Shown here: positions 7,691 to 15,343 of the stretch, piece by piece
How the letters are laid out: each line of letters begins with the position of its first letter
Numbering within the stretch: the stretch's first letter is position 1
DNA from: Flavobacterium foetidum
GTDB taxonomy: Bacteria; Bacteroidota; Bacteroidia; Flavobacteriales; Flavobacteriaceae
DNA: 64,000 nucleotides
Direction: 5' to 3'
Assembly: GCF_004634245.1 (NCBI RefSeq)
Contig: NZ_SJTF01000003.1
Coordinates: 186,001 to 250,000 of the forward strand
Notes under the pieces: generated by a model
The model's database searches: none
What the model was told of the DNA's origin: nothing
The model's input: the letters and a program-made list of their open reading frames with translations, nothing else
Program-made: the position numbers and the translations under genes

Positions 7691-9682
7691 ATGAAATTTC
7701 AAGTTTCCTCAGAATATAGTCCAAAAGGAGATCAGCCTCAAGCCATACAAAAACTGGCTCAAGGTGTAATCGACGGAGAAAAATACCAAACCTTATTAGG
7801 AGTTACCGGCTCCGGAAAAACATTTACGGTTGCCAATGTAATTCAAGAGGTGCAAAGACCTACTTTGGTACTAGCACATAACAAAACACTTGCAGCGCAA
7901 CTGTATTCTGAGTTCAAACAATTTTTCCCGAACAATGCTGTCGAATATTTCGTGTCGTACTACGATTATTATCAGCCCGAAGCTTTTATGCCAGTAACAG
8001 GAGTTTTCATCGAGAAAGACTTGTCTATTAATGAAGAACTCGAAAAAATGCGTTTAAGCACCACTTCGTCTCTGCTTTCTGGTAGAAGAGATATTCTGGT
8101 AGTGGCCTCGGTTTCTTGTTTGTACGGTATCGGTAATCCGACGGAATTCAAAAAAAATGTCATCGAAGTTTATCGTGATCAGGTCATTTCTAGAACCAAA
8201 TTACTTCACGGTCTTGTTCAGAGTTTATATGCTCGAACTGAGGCCGATTTTAATCCGGGAACGTTCAGAATAAAAGGTGATATTGTTGAAGTATATCCAA
8301 GTTATGCTGACGATGCTTACCGAATTCATTTCTTTGGCGATGAAATTGAAGAAATTGAATCTTTTGATGTCAAAACTTCTCAAGTAATCGAAAAATATAA
8401 AAGACTTACGATTTATCCTGCCAATATGTTTGTGACTTCTCCTGAAGTTTTGCAAGGAGCTATTTGGGAAATTCAGCAGGATTTGGTTAAACAAGTGGAT
8501 TATTTTAAGGAAATAGGAAAACACTTGGAAGCTAAACGTCTGGAGGAAAGAACCAATTTTGACTTGGAAATGATTCGCGAATTGGGTTATTGCTCCGGAA
8601 TTGAAAATTATTCTCGCTATCTTGACGGACGTGAAGCCGGAACAAGGCCCTTCTGCCTATTAGATTATTTTCCGAGTGATTATTTGATGGTAATTGACGA
8701 AAGCCATGTAACGGTTTCTCAAGTTCATGCCATGTACGGAGGCGACCGAAGCAGAAAGGAAAACCTAGTGGAATACGGTTTTAGATTACCTGCCGCAATG
8801 GACAACAGACCATTGAAATTTGAAGAATTCGAAGCCATGCAGAACCAAGTGATTTACGTTTCTGCAACTCCTGCCGATTATGAATTGCAAAAATCGGACG
8901 GGGTTTATATCGAACAAATTATTCGTCCGACTGGATTATTGGATCCGGTTATCGAGGTCCGTCCAAGTTTAAATCAGATTGATGATTTAATCGAAGAAAT
9001 TCAGGTTCGATGCGAATTGGACGAAAGGGTTTTGGTAACGACTTTAACTAAAAGAATGGCCGAAGAGCTGGCAAAATACCTGACCAAAGTAAATATACGT
9101 TGTCGTTATATTCATTCGGAAGTTGACACTTTAGAACGCATCGAAATCATGCAGGATTTAAGAAAAGGGCTTTTTGATGTTTTAATTGGGGTAAACTTAC
9201 TGCGAGAAGGTCTAGATTTGCCAGAAGTATCACTCGTAGCTATTTTGGATGCCGACAAAGAGGGTTTTCTTCGTAACCGTAAATCGCTAACACAAACTAT
9301 AGGCCGTGCCGCAAGGAACTTAAACGGAAAAGCCATAATGTATGCTGATAAAATTACAGAAAGCATGCAGAAGACAATTGACGAGACCAATTATAGAAGA
9401 ACAAAACAGATTAATTTTAACGTAGAAAATAACATTGTCCCGCAAGCATTAAACAAAAAAATCGAAACTGCATTTACTAAAAACCCTCTTGTAGAATATG
9501 AGTTGGGACATATTATGCCAGAAGCGGCAGAGCCAGAAACGGCTTATATGTCTAAAGCAGAATTAGAAAAAATGATTCGAGAAAAAAGAAAATCAATGGA
9601 AAAAGCGGCTAAAGAACTCGATTTTATTCAGGCGGCAAAATTGCGTGATGACATTAAAAAACTACAGGAACAGCTGCCTTAA
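7691..9682 (+). CDS. uvrB: UvrABC system protein B (nucleotide excision repair)
   Basis: UvrB verifies DNA damage after UvrA loading and recruits UvrC. The product has 663 residues, the usual length. Walker A GVTGSGKT is at 37-44. The damage-probing beta-hairpin (SYYDYYQPEAFMP) is at about 91-103, the Walker B-type VIDESHVT is in the middle, and helicase motifs V and VI are DVLIGVNLLREGLD and QTIGRAARN. The C-terminal UVR motif (LDFIQAAKLRDDI), which contacts UvrC, is intact. Its TAA overlaps the stop of the convergent TerB-like gene (shared TTAA), so no intergenic terminator exists between them. Confidence 0.97.
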   Translation: MKFQVSSEYSPKGDQPQAIQKLAQGVIDGEKYQTLLGVTGSGKTFTVANVIQEVQRPTLVLAHNKTLAAQLYSEFKQFFPNNAVEYFVSYYDYYQPEAFMPVTGVFIEKDLSINEELEKMRLSTTSSLLSGRRDILVVASVSCLYGIGNPTEFKKNVIEVYRDQVISRTKLLHGLVQSLYARTEADFNPGTFRIKGDIVEVYPSYADDAYRIHFFGDEIEEIESFDVKTSQVIEKYKRLTIYPANMFVTSPEVLQGAIWEIQQDLVKQVDYFKEIGKHLEAKRLEERTNFDLEMIRELGYCSGIENYSRYLDGREAGTRPFCLLDYFPSDYLMVIDESHVTVSQVHAMYGGDRSRKENLVEYGFRLPAAMDNRPLKFEEFEAMQNQVIYVSATPADYELQKSDGVYIEQIIRPTGLLDPVIEVRPSLNQIDDLIEEIQVRCELDERVLVTTLTKRMAEELAKYLTKVNIRCRYIHSEVDTLERIEIMQDLRKGLFDVLIGVNLLREGLDLPEVSLVAILDADKEGFLRNRKSLTQTIGRAARNLNGKAIMYADKITESMQKTIDETNYRRTKQINFNVENNIVPQALNKKIETAFTKNPLVEYELGHIMPEAAEPETAYMSKAELEKMIREKRKSMEKAAKELDFIQAAKLRDDIKKLQEQLP

Positions 9683-10080
9683 TTATGCTGTTCTTGAAAA
9701 ACTTTTACCACAACATTTGGATCAAGCACCGTATTAGGTGCTTTTTTCATTAATTCTAAAACTCTTTTTACAGCAGTCGGATTTAGTCCCATCTCTAATG
9801 CAATCTGCTGTATGGCTTTGAATTCTTTTTCGTGCAGTATGCCGTCGCAATGCATCAATAAAGCTAATCTATAGAACTGATTGATGCGCTGCATTTCAGA
9901 TTTTATCGGAAGCGGTTTGGTTTCTTGATGAAATAAATCCTGAAATTCAGTTTCGCCAATACCCAGTTCATTAGCTACAATCCTCAAGAAATCAAGCTCA
10001 CGTTTGTGCAAATGTCCATCTACGGTTGCAAACAAGATCATTTCTAAAAGTAAACTTCTTTTTTCTGCTTCAGTATTCAT
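9679..10080 (-). CDS. TerB-like (tellurite-resistance TerB fold) protein
   Basis: A small cytoplasmic helical protein of the TerB-like superfamily. The ATG at 10080 (MNTEAEKRSLLLEM) is preferred to an upstream in-frame ATG at 10158, whose extra 26 residues look unlike the family. This gives 133 residues. Two similar halves each carry an acidic HKRELDFL or HEKEFKAI segment (ATVDGHLHKREL and MHCDGILHEKEF), the duplicated metal-binding motif of TerB-like domains. There is no ter operon nearby, so tellurite resistance should not be inferred. It is convergent with uvrB, with stops overlapping. Confidence 0.7.
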   Translation of the reverse strand: MNTEAEKRSLLLEMILFATVDGHLHKRELDFLRIVANELGIGETEFQDLFHQETKPLPIKSEMQRINQFYRLALLMHCDGILHEKEFKAIQQIALEMGLNPTAVKRVLELMKKAPNTVLDPNVVVKVFQEQHN

Positions 10081-10232
10081 CAAATTCTTATTTTTAGCTA
10101 AAATATTACAATCAAAAATAAATACAAAATAGTGCTTTTTTGATTGTTTAAATTTCAAGCATAAAGGAATAAAAACGCTTCACAATAATTTACCAATTCT
10201 TTGCTACTTGCATTAGCAATTTTCTAAATAAC

Positions 10233-11243
10233 ATGGAATTAATCCTCAGATCATACAATCTTAAACTTAAACATACTTTTAGAATTTCTAGAAAAACAAT
10301 CGATTTTCAGCCTTCACTGATTGTTGAATTACACGACGACGGTTTTTCAGGATACGGCGAAGCTACCTCAAATCCTTATTATAATATCACCATAGATATT
10401 CTGCAAAAAGACATTGAGAAAATAAGAAGTCTTGTCACAGAAACCTCAAACGAAACACCCGAAGAATTCTGGTCAAAAATAAGTCCGTTCTTACAAGACA
10501 ATCCTTTTGCTTTATGTGCGCTCGACAATGCATATAACGATTTGTACGCCCGCAAAAAAGGCAAAAAACTGTATGAATTATGGCATTACGATATTCATCA
10601 TAATCCGCTGACAAATTACACTATTGGAATCGATACTGTCGAAAATATGATGCTGAAAATGGAAGAACTTCCGTGGCCGATTTATAAAATCAAACTCGGA
10701 ACTCCTGATGATGTTTCTATTGTAAAAGAACTCAGAAAGCACAGCAAATCGATTTTCAGAGTCGACGCCAATTGCGCTTGGACTGTTGAAGAAACACTCA
10801 AAAACGCTGCAGAATTTAAAAAACTAAATGTAGAATTTATTGAACAGCCTTTAAATGCAGAGGATTGGGAAGGCCAAAGTGAGGTTTACAAAAACTCTGT
10901 GCTCCCAATAATTGCAGACGAAAGCTGTATAAGCGAAGAAGATGTTGCTAAATGTTATAATCATTTTCATGGCGTTAACATCAAATTGATGAAATGTGGT
11001 GGCATCACTCCAGGAAGAAGAATGATTGCTGCAGCCAAAAAATTAGGTTTAAAAACCATGGTGGGCTGCATGACGGAATCATCGGTTGGAATTGCGGCAA
11101 TCGCACATTTACTTCCCGAACTGGATTATGTCGATATGGACGGCGCTTTATTGCTTGCAGAAGATATTGCAAACGGCGTTAAAATCGTAAACGGAAAGAC
11201 ATTTTATCCCGAAAGAACCGGAAATGGCGTTATAATATTCTGA
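10233..11243 (+). CDS. Dipeptide epimerase, enolase superfamily (L-Ala-D/L-Glu type)
   Basis: This is a Mg-dependent epimerase of the muconate-lactonising subgroup, probably acting on L-Ala-D-Glu or related dipeptides from murein recycling. In 336 residues it has the expected catalytic features in order: the KxK base (YKIKLGTP), metal ligands in FRVDANCAW, EFIEQPL and IADES, the second base Lys in VNIKLMKCGG, and the specificity segment GCMTESSVG. All key residues are present, so it should be active. It lies alone between the TerB-like gene and a DUF1456 gene. Dipeptide specificity is inferred and cannot be fixed from sequence alone. Confidence 0.85.
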   Translation: MELILRSYNLKLKHTFRISRKTIDFQPSLIVELHDDGFSGYGEATSNPYYNITIDILQKDIEKIRSLVTETSNETPEEFWSKISPFLQDNPFALCALDNAYNDLYARKKGKKLYELWHYDIHHNPLTNYTIGIDTVENMMLKMEELPWPIYKIKLGTPDDVSIVKELRKHSKSIFRVDANCAWTVEETLKNAAEFKKLNVEFIEQPLNAEDWEGQSEVYKNSVLPIIADESCISEEDVAKCYNHFHGVNIKLMKCGGITPGRRMIAAAKKLGLKTMVGCMTESSVGIAAIAHLLPELDYVDMDGALLLAEDIANGVKIVNGKTFYPERTGNGVIIF

Positions 11244-11263
11244 TTTTTACTTTGAAAAAAATG

Positions 11264-11271
11264 TACCTTTG
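11264..11271 (+). promoter_or_regulatory. Bacteroidota -7 box upstream of the DUF1456 gene
   Basis: TACCTTTG fits TAnnTTTG. It lies 66 bp before the ATG at 11337 and 20 bp after the previous gene's stop, which suggests separate transcription of the DUF1456 gene. Confidence 0.45.
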
Positions 11272-11336
11272 CAAAAACAATCTTGAGGAAGCAACAATAC
11301 AAAATTGAAACCTCAAACCTGAAAAAAAAACAAAAA

Positions 11337-11804
11337 ATGACAAACAACGATATATTAAAAAAACTCCGCGTGGCGCTTATGCTTCGCGACGACCAAATAG
11401 TTGAAATAATGCAATTGGTTGATTTTAGAATTTCAAAATCTGAGCTTGGTGCTTTTTTTAGAGCCGAAGACCATCCAAATTATGTTGCGTGTGGGGATCA
11501 GGTTTTAAGAAACTTCTTGAACGGATTGGTAATTCATTTAAGAGGAACTAAAGAAAATCCGAAGAATCCTAATGAAGTTTTAGCAAAACATAAAGCTGAG
11601 ATTCCGAAAAGAGAAACTTCTAAGGAAAGACCTGAATTTAAGGCTGTACCAAAAGATTCTGAAAAATACCGAGGCGATCAAAGTCCGTCAAAATCGGGGT
11701 CAGCTGCCGGAAAGCCTAAAAAGAAATCATTCCCGAAAGGAAATGGAAAACCAGTTGTTGTAGAAAAAGTGGTTTACAAAAACGGCAATAAGAAAAAGTC
11801 TTAA
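11337..11804 (+). CDS. DUF1456 (YehS-like) protein with basic tail
   Basis: A cytoplasmic protein of the DUF1456/YehS family, 155 residues from the ATG at 11337. An upstream TTG in frame at 11283 is rejected because the family begins at MTNNDILKKLRVAL. Two similar repeats are visible: NDILKKLRVALMLRDDQIVEI (about 3-23), with LVDFRISKSELGAFFR, matches the DUF1456 pattern, and a second partial copy ends near residue 80. The remaining third is a low-complexity Lys-, Pro- and Gly-rich tail (KPKKKSFPKGNGKP) that may bind nucleic acid. Function unknown. A nested palindrome follows directly. Confidence 0.8.
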   Translation: MTNNDILKKLRVALMLRDDQIVEIMQLVDFRISKSELGAFFRAEDHPNYVACGDQVLRNFLNGLVIHLRGTKENPKNPNEVLAKHKAEIPKRETSKERPEFKAVPKDSEKYRGDQSPSKSGSAAGKPKKKSFPKGNGKPVVVEKVVYKNGNKKKS

Positions 11805-11813
11805 CTGGACGAT

Positions 11814-12132
11814 TTAACCGCAAAGCACGCAAGTATTTTTATCTTTGATGCTTTAGAAAAACGCAAAGTTCGCAAAGCTTTATCCGTATAGCTTTGCGAA
11901 CTTTGTTCTTTAAAAAAAGATTCTTATTACGTTGTAATTTTCAAATATAGCCCGCGGTTTCAACCGCTGGAAAGCGTAGAAATACATTTCGTGATATGCT
12001 TTGTGTCCCCGTGGTTGAAACCACGGGCTATGCTGAAATAAAACTCGTAAAACCTTATTGATTTACCTTTGCGAACTTTGGTTTTTTCTAAAGCATCAAA
12101 GATAAAAAACCTTGCGTGCTTTGCGGTTAAAT
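11814..12132. repeat. Nested palindromic locus 1 (C arms around an A element)
   Basis: The left arm (11814-11860) contains AACCGCAAAGCACGCAAG and ATCTTTGATGCTTTAGAAAA. The right arm (12085-12132) carries their reverse complements, TTTTCTAAAGCATCAAAGAT and CTTGCGTGCTTTGCGGTT. Inside lies a second hairpin, CAAAGTTCGCAAAGCTTTAT with GCTTTGCGAACTTTG (11864-11905), and an A element (11947-12032). The locus fills the 322-bp gap between the DUF1456 gene and the convergent LytTR gene and reaches the latter's stop codon. It could serve as a bidirectional terminator. It contains no ORF. Confidence 0.75.
11947..12032 (-). repeat. A-type two-hairpin REP-like element, copy A1
   Basis: Hairpins are CCCGCGGTTTCAACCGCTGG (11951-11970) and CCCGTGGTTGAAACCACGGG (12008-12027). 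The spacer word GTGTCC beside the right hairpin is the reverse complement of the GGGGACAC seen beside the left hairpin of A2, so A1 is inverted relative to A2-A5. One mismatched pair is present in the left hairpin. Confidence 0.75.
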
Positions 12133-12834
12133 TTTATTCTGATCAATCGTATCAAAAAAAGCGTCTTTAAAAGTAGCTCCTATCGGCAGTTCTTTTTCAT
12201 TTATAAAGACAGAAAAATTATCGGTTGATGCAATATGTTTTAATGAAACCACATACGATTTATGAATTTGTATAAATTCATTTTCAGGTAGAGACTCAAT
12301 TACATTTTTCAACGAAGAATGCGTAATAATCTGTTGCTTTTCGGTATGAATACAAACATAATTCTGAAGACTTTCTACATACAGAATATCACTTAAAAAA
12401 ATCTTTTGAAATTTATTTTTTCCATCCGTTTTAACAAACAGTAAGTCTGGCAGATTACTTTGATTAGAAACTATTGTTTTTGGCTCCGAATTCAGTTTTG
12501 AAACGGCCTGATAAAAACGCTCAAACGAAATGGGTTTCAATAAATAATCGACTGCATTCAGCTCAAAACCTTCTAAGGCAAAATCAGGATAAGCAGTTGT
12601 GAAAATGACTTTTATATTTTTCGAAATAATTCTGGAAAGCTGCAAACCTGTCAATTGAGGCATCTGAATATCCAGAAAAATAACATCGACTGTTTGGGCA
12701 TTCAAAAATTCTAATGCTTTTAAGGAATCATTAAAAACCCCAACTTTTTCAAGGAAATTTACTTTCCCTATATAATTTTCCAGTATCCTAGTTGCAGGCG
12801 GTTCATCGTCTACAATAATGCACTTAAAAGCCAT
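12127..12834 (-). CDS. LytTR-family response regulator
   Basis: The DNA-binding half of a two-component system. The 235-residue product has a receiver domain at about 3-118: acidic pair D9-D10 in IIVDDEPPA, phospho-acceptor D55 in IFLDIQMP, and the late conserved Lys in YLLKPISFE. A LytTR DNA-binding domain follows at about 135-233 (FVKTDGKNKFQKIFLSDILYVESLQNYVCIHT and IQIHKSYVVSL). It starts 3 bp after the stop of the sensor gene, so the two form an operon read leftwards. Target genes cannot be inferred; nothing nearby is an obvious target. Confidence 0.92.
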   Translation of the reverse strand: MAFKCIIVDDEPPATRILENYIGKVNFLEKVGVFNDSLKALEFLNAQTVDVIFLDIQMPQLTGLQLSRIISKNIKVIFTTAYPDFALEGFELNAVDYLLKPISFERFYQAVSKLNSEPKTIVSNQSNLPDLLFVKTDGKNKFQKIFLSDILYVESLQNYVCIHTEKQQIITHSSLKNVIESLPENEFIQIHKSYVVSLKHIASTDNFSVFINEKELPIGATFKDAFFDTIDQNKI

Positions 12835-12837
12835 AGA

Positions 12838-13878
12838 TTAGTTTTTTAGCGGTATTTTCAAATAGGTTTTAAAGGTATTATTTTCCTCTGTTTTTTCGAG
12901 TATAAATCGGTCTTTGTACAGGTATTCGAGTCTTTTGGTTAGATTCTCAAAACCAATTCCGGTAGACGAATAATTTTCTCCATTTACGTTAAAATTTAAA
13001 GTAGAAATCTCTAAAAAACCTTCTTTTATTTTGATTGAGATACAAGCTTTTTCTTCTTCATTATTCAGTTTTCCATGCTTAAAAACATTCTCTACAAAAT
13101 GAATTAAAGCCGAAGAAAGGATTTTTTCATTTGAATATGCTCCTTCAACAGAAAAATTCAAATACAGCTGATCTTCAAAACGTTTTTTCTGCAAATGAAT
13201 ATAGTTTTGAATGAACTGGATTTCCTTGGAAAGAATCGCTTCATCTTTGTCTGTTTCGGTAATAACATATCTAAGCAAATCAGAAAGAACCAAAATATCA
13301 TCAGCCATTTCATCATCTTTTAAAACCAGCTGACTGTAAAAGGAATTCAGTGTATTGAACAAAAAATGCGGACTGACCTGTGCCTTCAGCATTTGAAACT
13401 CAGCTTTTTTGTTTTCCAAAAGCAATTCCTGATTTTGTTTCTGCGAATATTGAGACTGCCAGAATAAATAACTCAAAGCACTAAGAATAATAGCTGGCAA
13501 TCCAAAGAAAAAATTGTCTTTTATATAATAACTCACCTCCCTTGCTTCGGCAAAATAATTGTGAAATCCTGTAATCTGAAACATAATTATTTCCTGAAAA
13601 AGATAACGGATTCCTGCGAAAATCAGCAAAGAAAATGGAATACTCAAAAAGTAAAAATAAATTTTTTTTTTGTTTAGAAACCAATCACAAACTGTATAAA
13701 AATTAAGAATATAAACCACAAAAACCGAAGACATAAAAGTAGACGTAACCCAAAAATAAAGTTTAGGTTGCTGTACTATTGCGATTCTGTTATTTATACC
13801 AAAATCCCAAAGGAAGTAGGTTAAAAACAATCCGAGGAAAAGAATGATATGGTAGTAAAACGGTATTTTAATTTTCAT
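12838..13878 (-). CDS. LytS/YehU-type sensor histidine kinase
   Basis: A membrane sensor kinase of 346 residues. Four likely helices occupy about 6-24, 43-62, 74-94 and 124-141, with no periplasmic sensor domain of note. The His_kinase segment follows, with the phospho-accepting H171 in QVSPHFLFNTLNSF. The ATP-binding domain has the N-box ALIHFVENVFKHGK and the G-box STGIGFENLTKRLEYLY. It is transcribed first, 3 bp ahead of its LytTR regulator. The input signal is unknown; such pairs in Bacteroidota often have orphan signals. Confidence 0.92.
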   Translation of the reverse strand: MKIKIPFYYHIILFLGLFLTYFLWDFGINNRIAIVQQPKLYFWVTSTFMSSVFVVYILNFYTVCDWFLNKKKIYFYFLSIPFSLLIFAGIRYLFQEIIMFQITGFHNYFAEAREVSYYIKDNFFFGLPAIILSALSYLFWQSQYSQKQNQELLLENKKAEFQMLKAQVSPHFLFNTLNSFYSQLVLKDDEMADDILVLSDLLRYVITETDKDEAILSKEIQFIQNYIHLQKKRFEDQLYLNFSVEGAYSNEKILSSALIHFVENVFKHGKLNNEEEKACISIKIKEGFLEISTLNFNVNGENYSSTGIGFENLTKRLEYLYKDRFILEKTEENNTFKTYLKIPLKN

Positions 13879-14066
13879 AAAAATCAGTTATGAATTCAAA
13901 AATACGATTATGGCTTTAAAAGAAATCGATATTTATATCAAACCTTTCTTTTTAAGGATGAATAATCGAAAACCTTACACGAACATTTTGAAAATAAAAT
14001 TTCAATAGTTAGTCTAATGAAATCAAGCCTTCATCAAAAAACAAAATAAAGAATTTAATCTGCCGA

Positions 14067-14074
14067 TACATTTG
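14067..14074 (+). promoter_or_regulatory. Bacteroidota -7 box upstream of the DUF5694 gene
   Basis: TACATTTG matches TAnnTTTG and ends 25 bp before the ATG at 14100. No clear TTTG partner is visible at the preferred distance. Confidence 0.45.
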
Positions 14075-14099
14075 TAGTGAATTTAAAAACAAAATCATC

Positions 14100-14897
14100 A
14101 TGCAAAAAATCATTTTATTACTGGCCTTTCTTACCTTGAATCTAACCGTGGCTCAAACCAAGAAAAAACAAATATTACTGATCGGAACTTTTCATTACGA
14201 AAATCCTGGCCGAGACGTTGCTCAAGTAAACACTTTTAATGTAATGTCTGAGAAAAGCCAAAGAGAACTCGAAATAATGACAGATGAAATAAAAAAATTT
14301 GGCCCAGATAAAATATTTGTCGAATGGAAATACAGCAAACAAGAGCAGTTGGATAAATTTTACAACAAAAACACAGACAGTTTGCTTAAAAAAGACGCCA
14401 ATGAAATTACGCAGTTAGCATTACGAACGGCTAAAAAACTGAATCATAAAAAATTATATGCAATGGACTATCGTAATAATTTTCCATACGACAGTTTAAT
14501 GATGAGTATGGAAAAAGCCAATCAAAAAGATTTGATGAAGAAAAACACTGAATCAATGGAAGATTTCCAGAATCAGCATAACCAAAGAATCATCAAAAGT
14601 TCGTTGACTGATATGATGCTTTATTACAACAAAAAAGAAACAGAAAACCAAAACATTCAATGGTATTTGGAAATAGCCAACAGAACTGGAAGTGTAAACG
14701 ATTTCACAGGAGCTTCTTTAGTTGCAAAATGGTATCAGAGAAACTTATACATGTATTCGTTGATTCAGAAATTAACTGAAAGCACAGACGACAAAATAAT
14801 GATTTTAGTTGGCGCTGGTCATGCTGCATTAATCAGAGAATTTATAACGCATGATCCTACATTTGAAATTGTAGATTTGGCAACTGTTTTGAAATAG
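14100..14897 (+). CDS. DUF5694 (TraB/GumN-related) secreted protein
   Basis: A 265-residue exported protein with a signal peptide (MQKIILLLAFLTLNLTVAQ). It resembles the DUF5694 family, distantly related to TraB/PrgY/GumN proteins. The diagnostic parts are ILLIGTFHYENPG near the N-terminus (the GxxH strand), KIFVEWKYSKQEQLD, and GAGHAALIREF near the C-terminus, giving two histidines and an acidic residue that could bind a metal. TraB-type folds include putative metalloproteases, but no activity is known to me for DUF5694. It is transcribed alone, away from the sensor kinase gene. Confidence 0.75.
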   Translation: MQKIILLLAFLTLNLTVAQTKKKQILLIGTFHYENPGRDVAQVNTFNVMSEKSQRELEIMTDEIKKFGPDKIFVEWKYSKQEQLDKFYNKNTDSLLKKDANEITQLALRTAKKLNHKKLYAMDYRNNFPYDSLMMSMEKANQKDLMKKNTESMEDFQNQHNQRIIKSSLTDMMLYYNKKETENQNIQWYLEIANRTGSVNDFTGASLVAKWYQRNLYMYSLIQKLTESTDDKIMILVGAGHAALIREFITHDPTFEIVDLATVLK

Positions 14898-14949
14898 TAT
14901 TTTTCTAACCGCAAAGCACGGAAAGGATTACGCGAAGTTTGCAAAGCTT

Positions 14950-15025
14950 TTTTAGCCACAGATTATTAGGATTAAAAGGATTTATAAAATCTGTGTTAAT
15001 CTTTAAAATCTGTGGCTAACTTTTT
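14950..15025. repeat. B-type palindromic repeat inside locus 2
   Basis: TTAGCCACAGATT at the left and AAAATCTGTGGCTAA at the right are near-exact reverse complements, enclosing a shorter internal copy of ATCTGTGTTAATC. This is the CCACAGATT variant of the family, related to the copies at 4212 and 23183. Confidence 0.6.
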
Positions 15026-15100
15026 TTTAAACATTTAGTTTTGTTCTCAAAATTATCAAGATTGCTATATAAATATTTTTAATTAAAAAAGCAATTATCA

Positions 15101-15183
15101 ATATAACCCGTGGTTTCAACCACGGGGACACAATGTATAATCCATCTCTAAACGTTCCTGCGGTTGAAACCGCAGGGTATATT
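15101..15183 (+). repeat. A-type two-hairpin REP-like element, copy A2
   Basis: The left hairpin is CCCGTGGTTTCAACCACGGG (15107-15126). The right hairpin is CCTGCGGTTGAAACCGCAGG (15157-15176). Compared with the usual right hairpin CCCGTGGTTGAAACCACGGG, two base pairs are exchanged with their partners (C-G to T-A and T-A to C-G), so pairing is kept although the sequence differs. That is good evidence that the fold matters. Confidence 0.8.
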
Positions 15184-15288
15184 GAAATACATTATGTAAA
15201 ATTTAATCTAGCTTTTGCGAACTTCGCGTTTATATTCACAATCCTTGACAAAAAAACCTTGCGCTCTTTGCGGTTAAATTAAAACAAA

Positions 15289-15318
15289 AAAAATCCACTC
15301 CTTTCGGAATGGATTTTT
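15289..15318 (-). terminator. Rho-independent terminator of sucC
   Basis: Arms AAAAATCCACTCC and GGAATGGATTTTT flank the loop TTTC. On the minus strand the stem is followed by a run of T (15288 downward), 26 bp after the sucC stop. The stem is also T-flanked on the plus strand, so it may work in both directions. Confidence 0.8.
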
Positions 15319-15343
15319 GTATATAAATTGATTTCTTATTGAA

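Larger units (their letters stand above)
14906..15283. repeat. Nested palindromic locus 2 (C arms around B and A elements)
   Basis: The outer arms are AACCGCAAAGCAC (14908-14920) with ACGCGAAGTTTGCAAAGC, and their counterparts GCGAACTTCGCG with CTTTGCGGTT (15217-15277). Inside are a B hairpin (14950-15025) and the A2 element (15101-15183). The order C-B-A-C mirrors loci 1 and 3. With the sucC terminator (15289-15318) it fills the 446-bp gap between the DUF5694 gene and sucC. No ORF is present. Confidence 0.75.

Noticed and set aside
9679..10080. Tellurite resistance as the role of the TerB-like gene
   Set aside because: No other ter genes are near, and TerB-like folds occur in many unrelated proteins.
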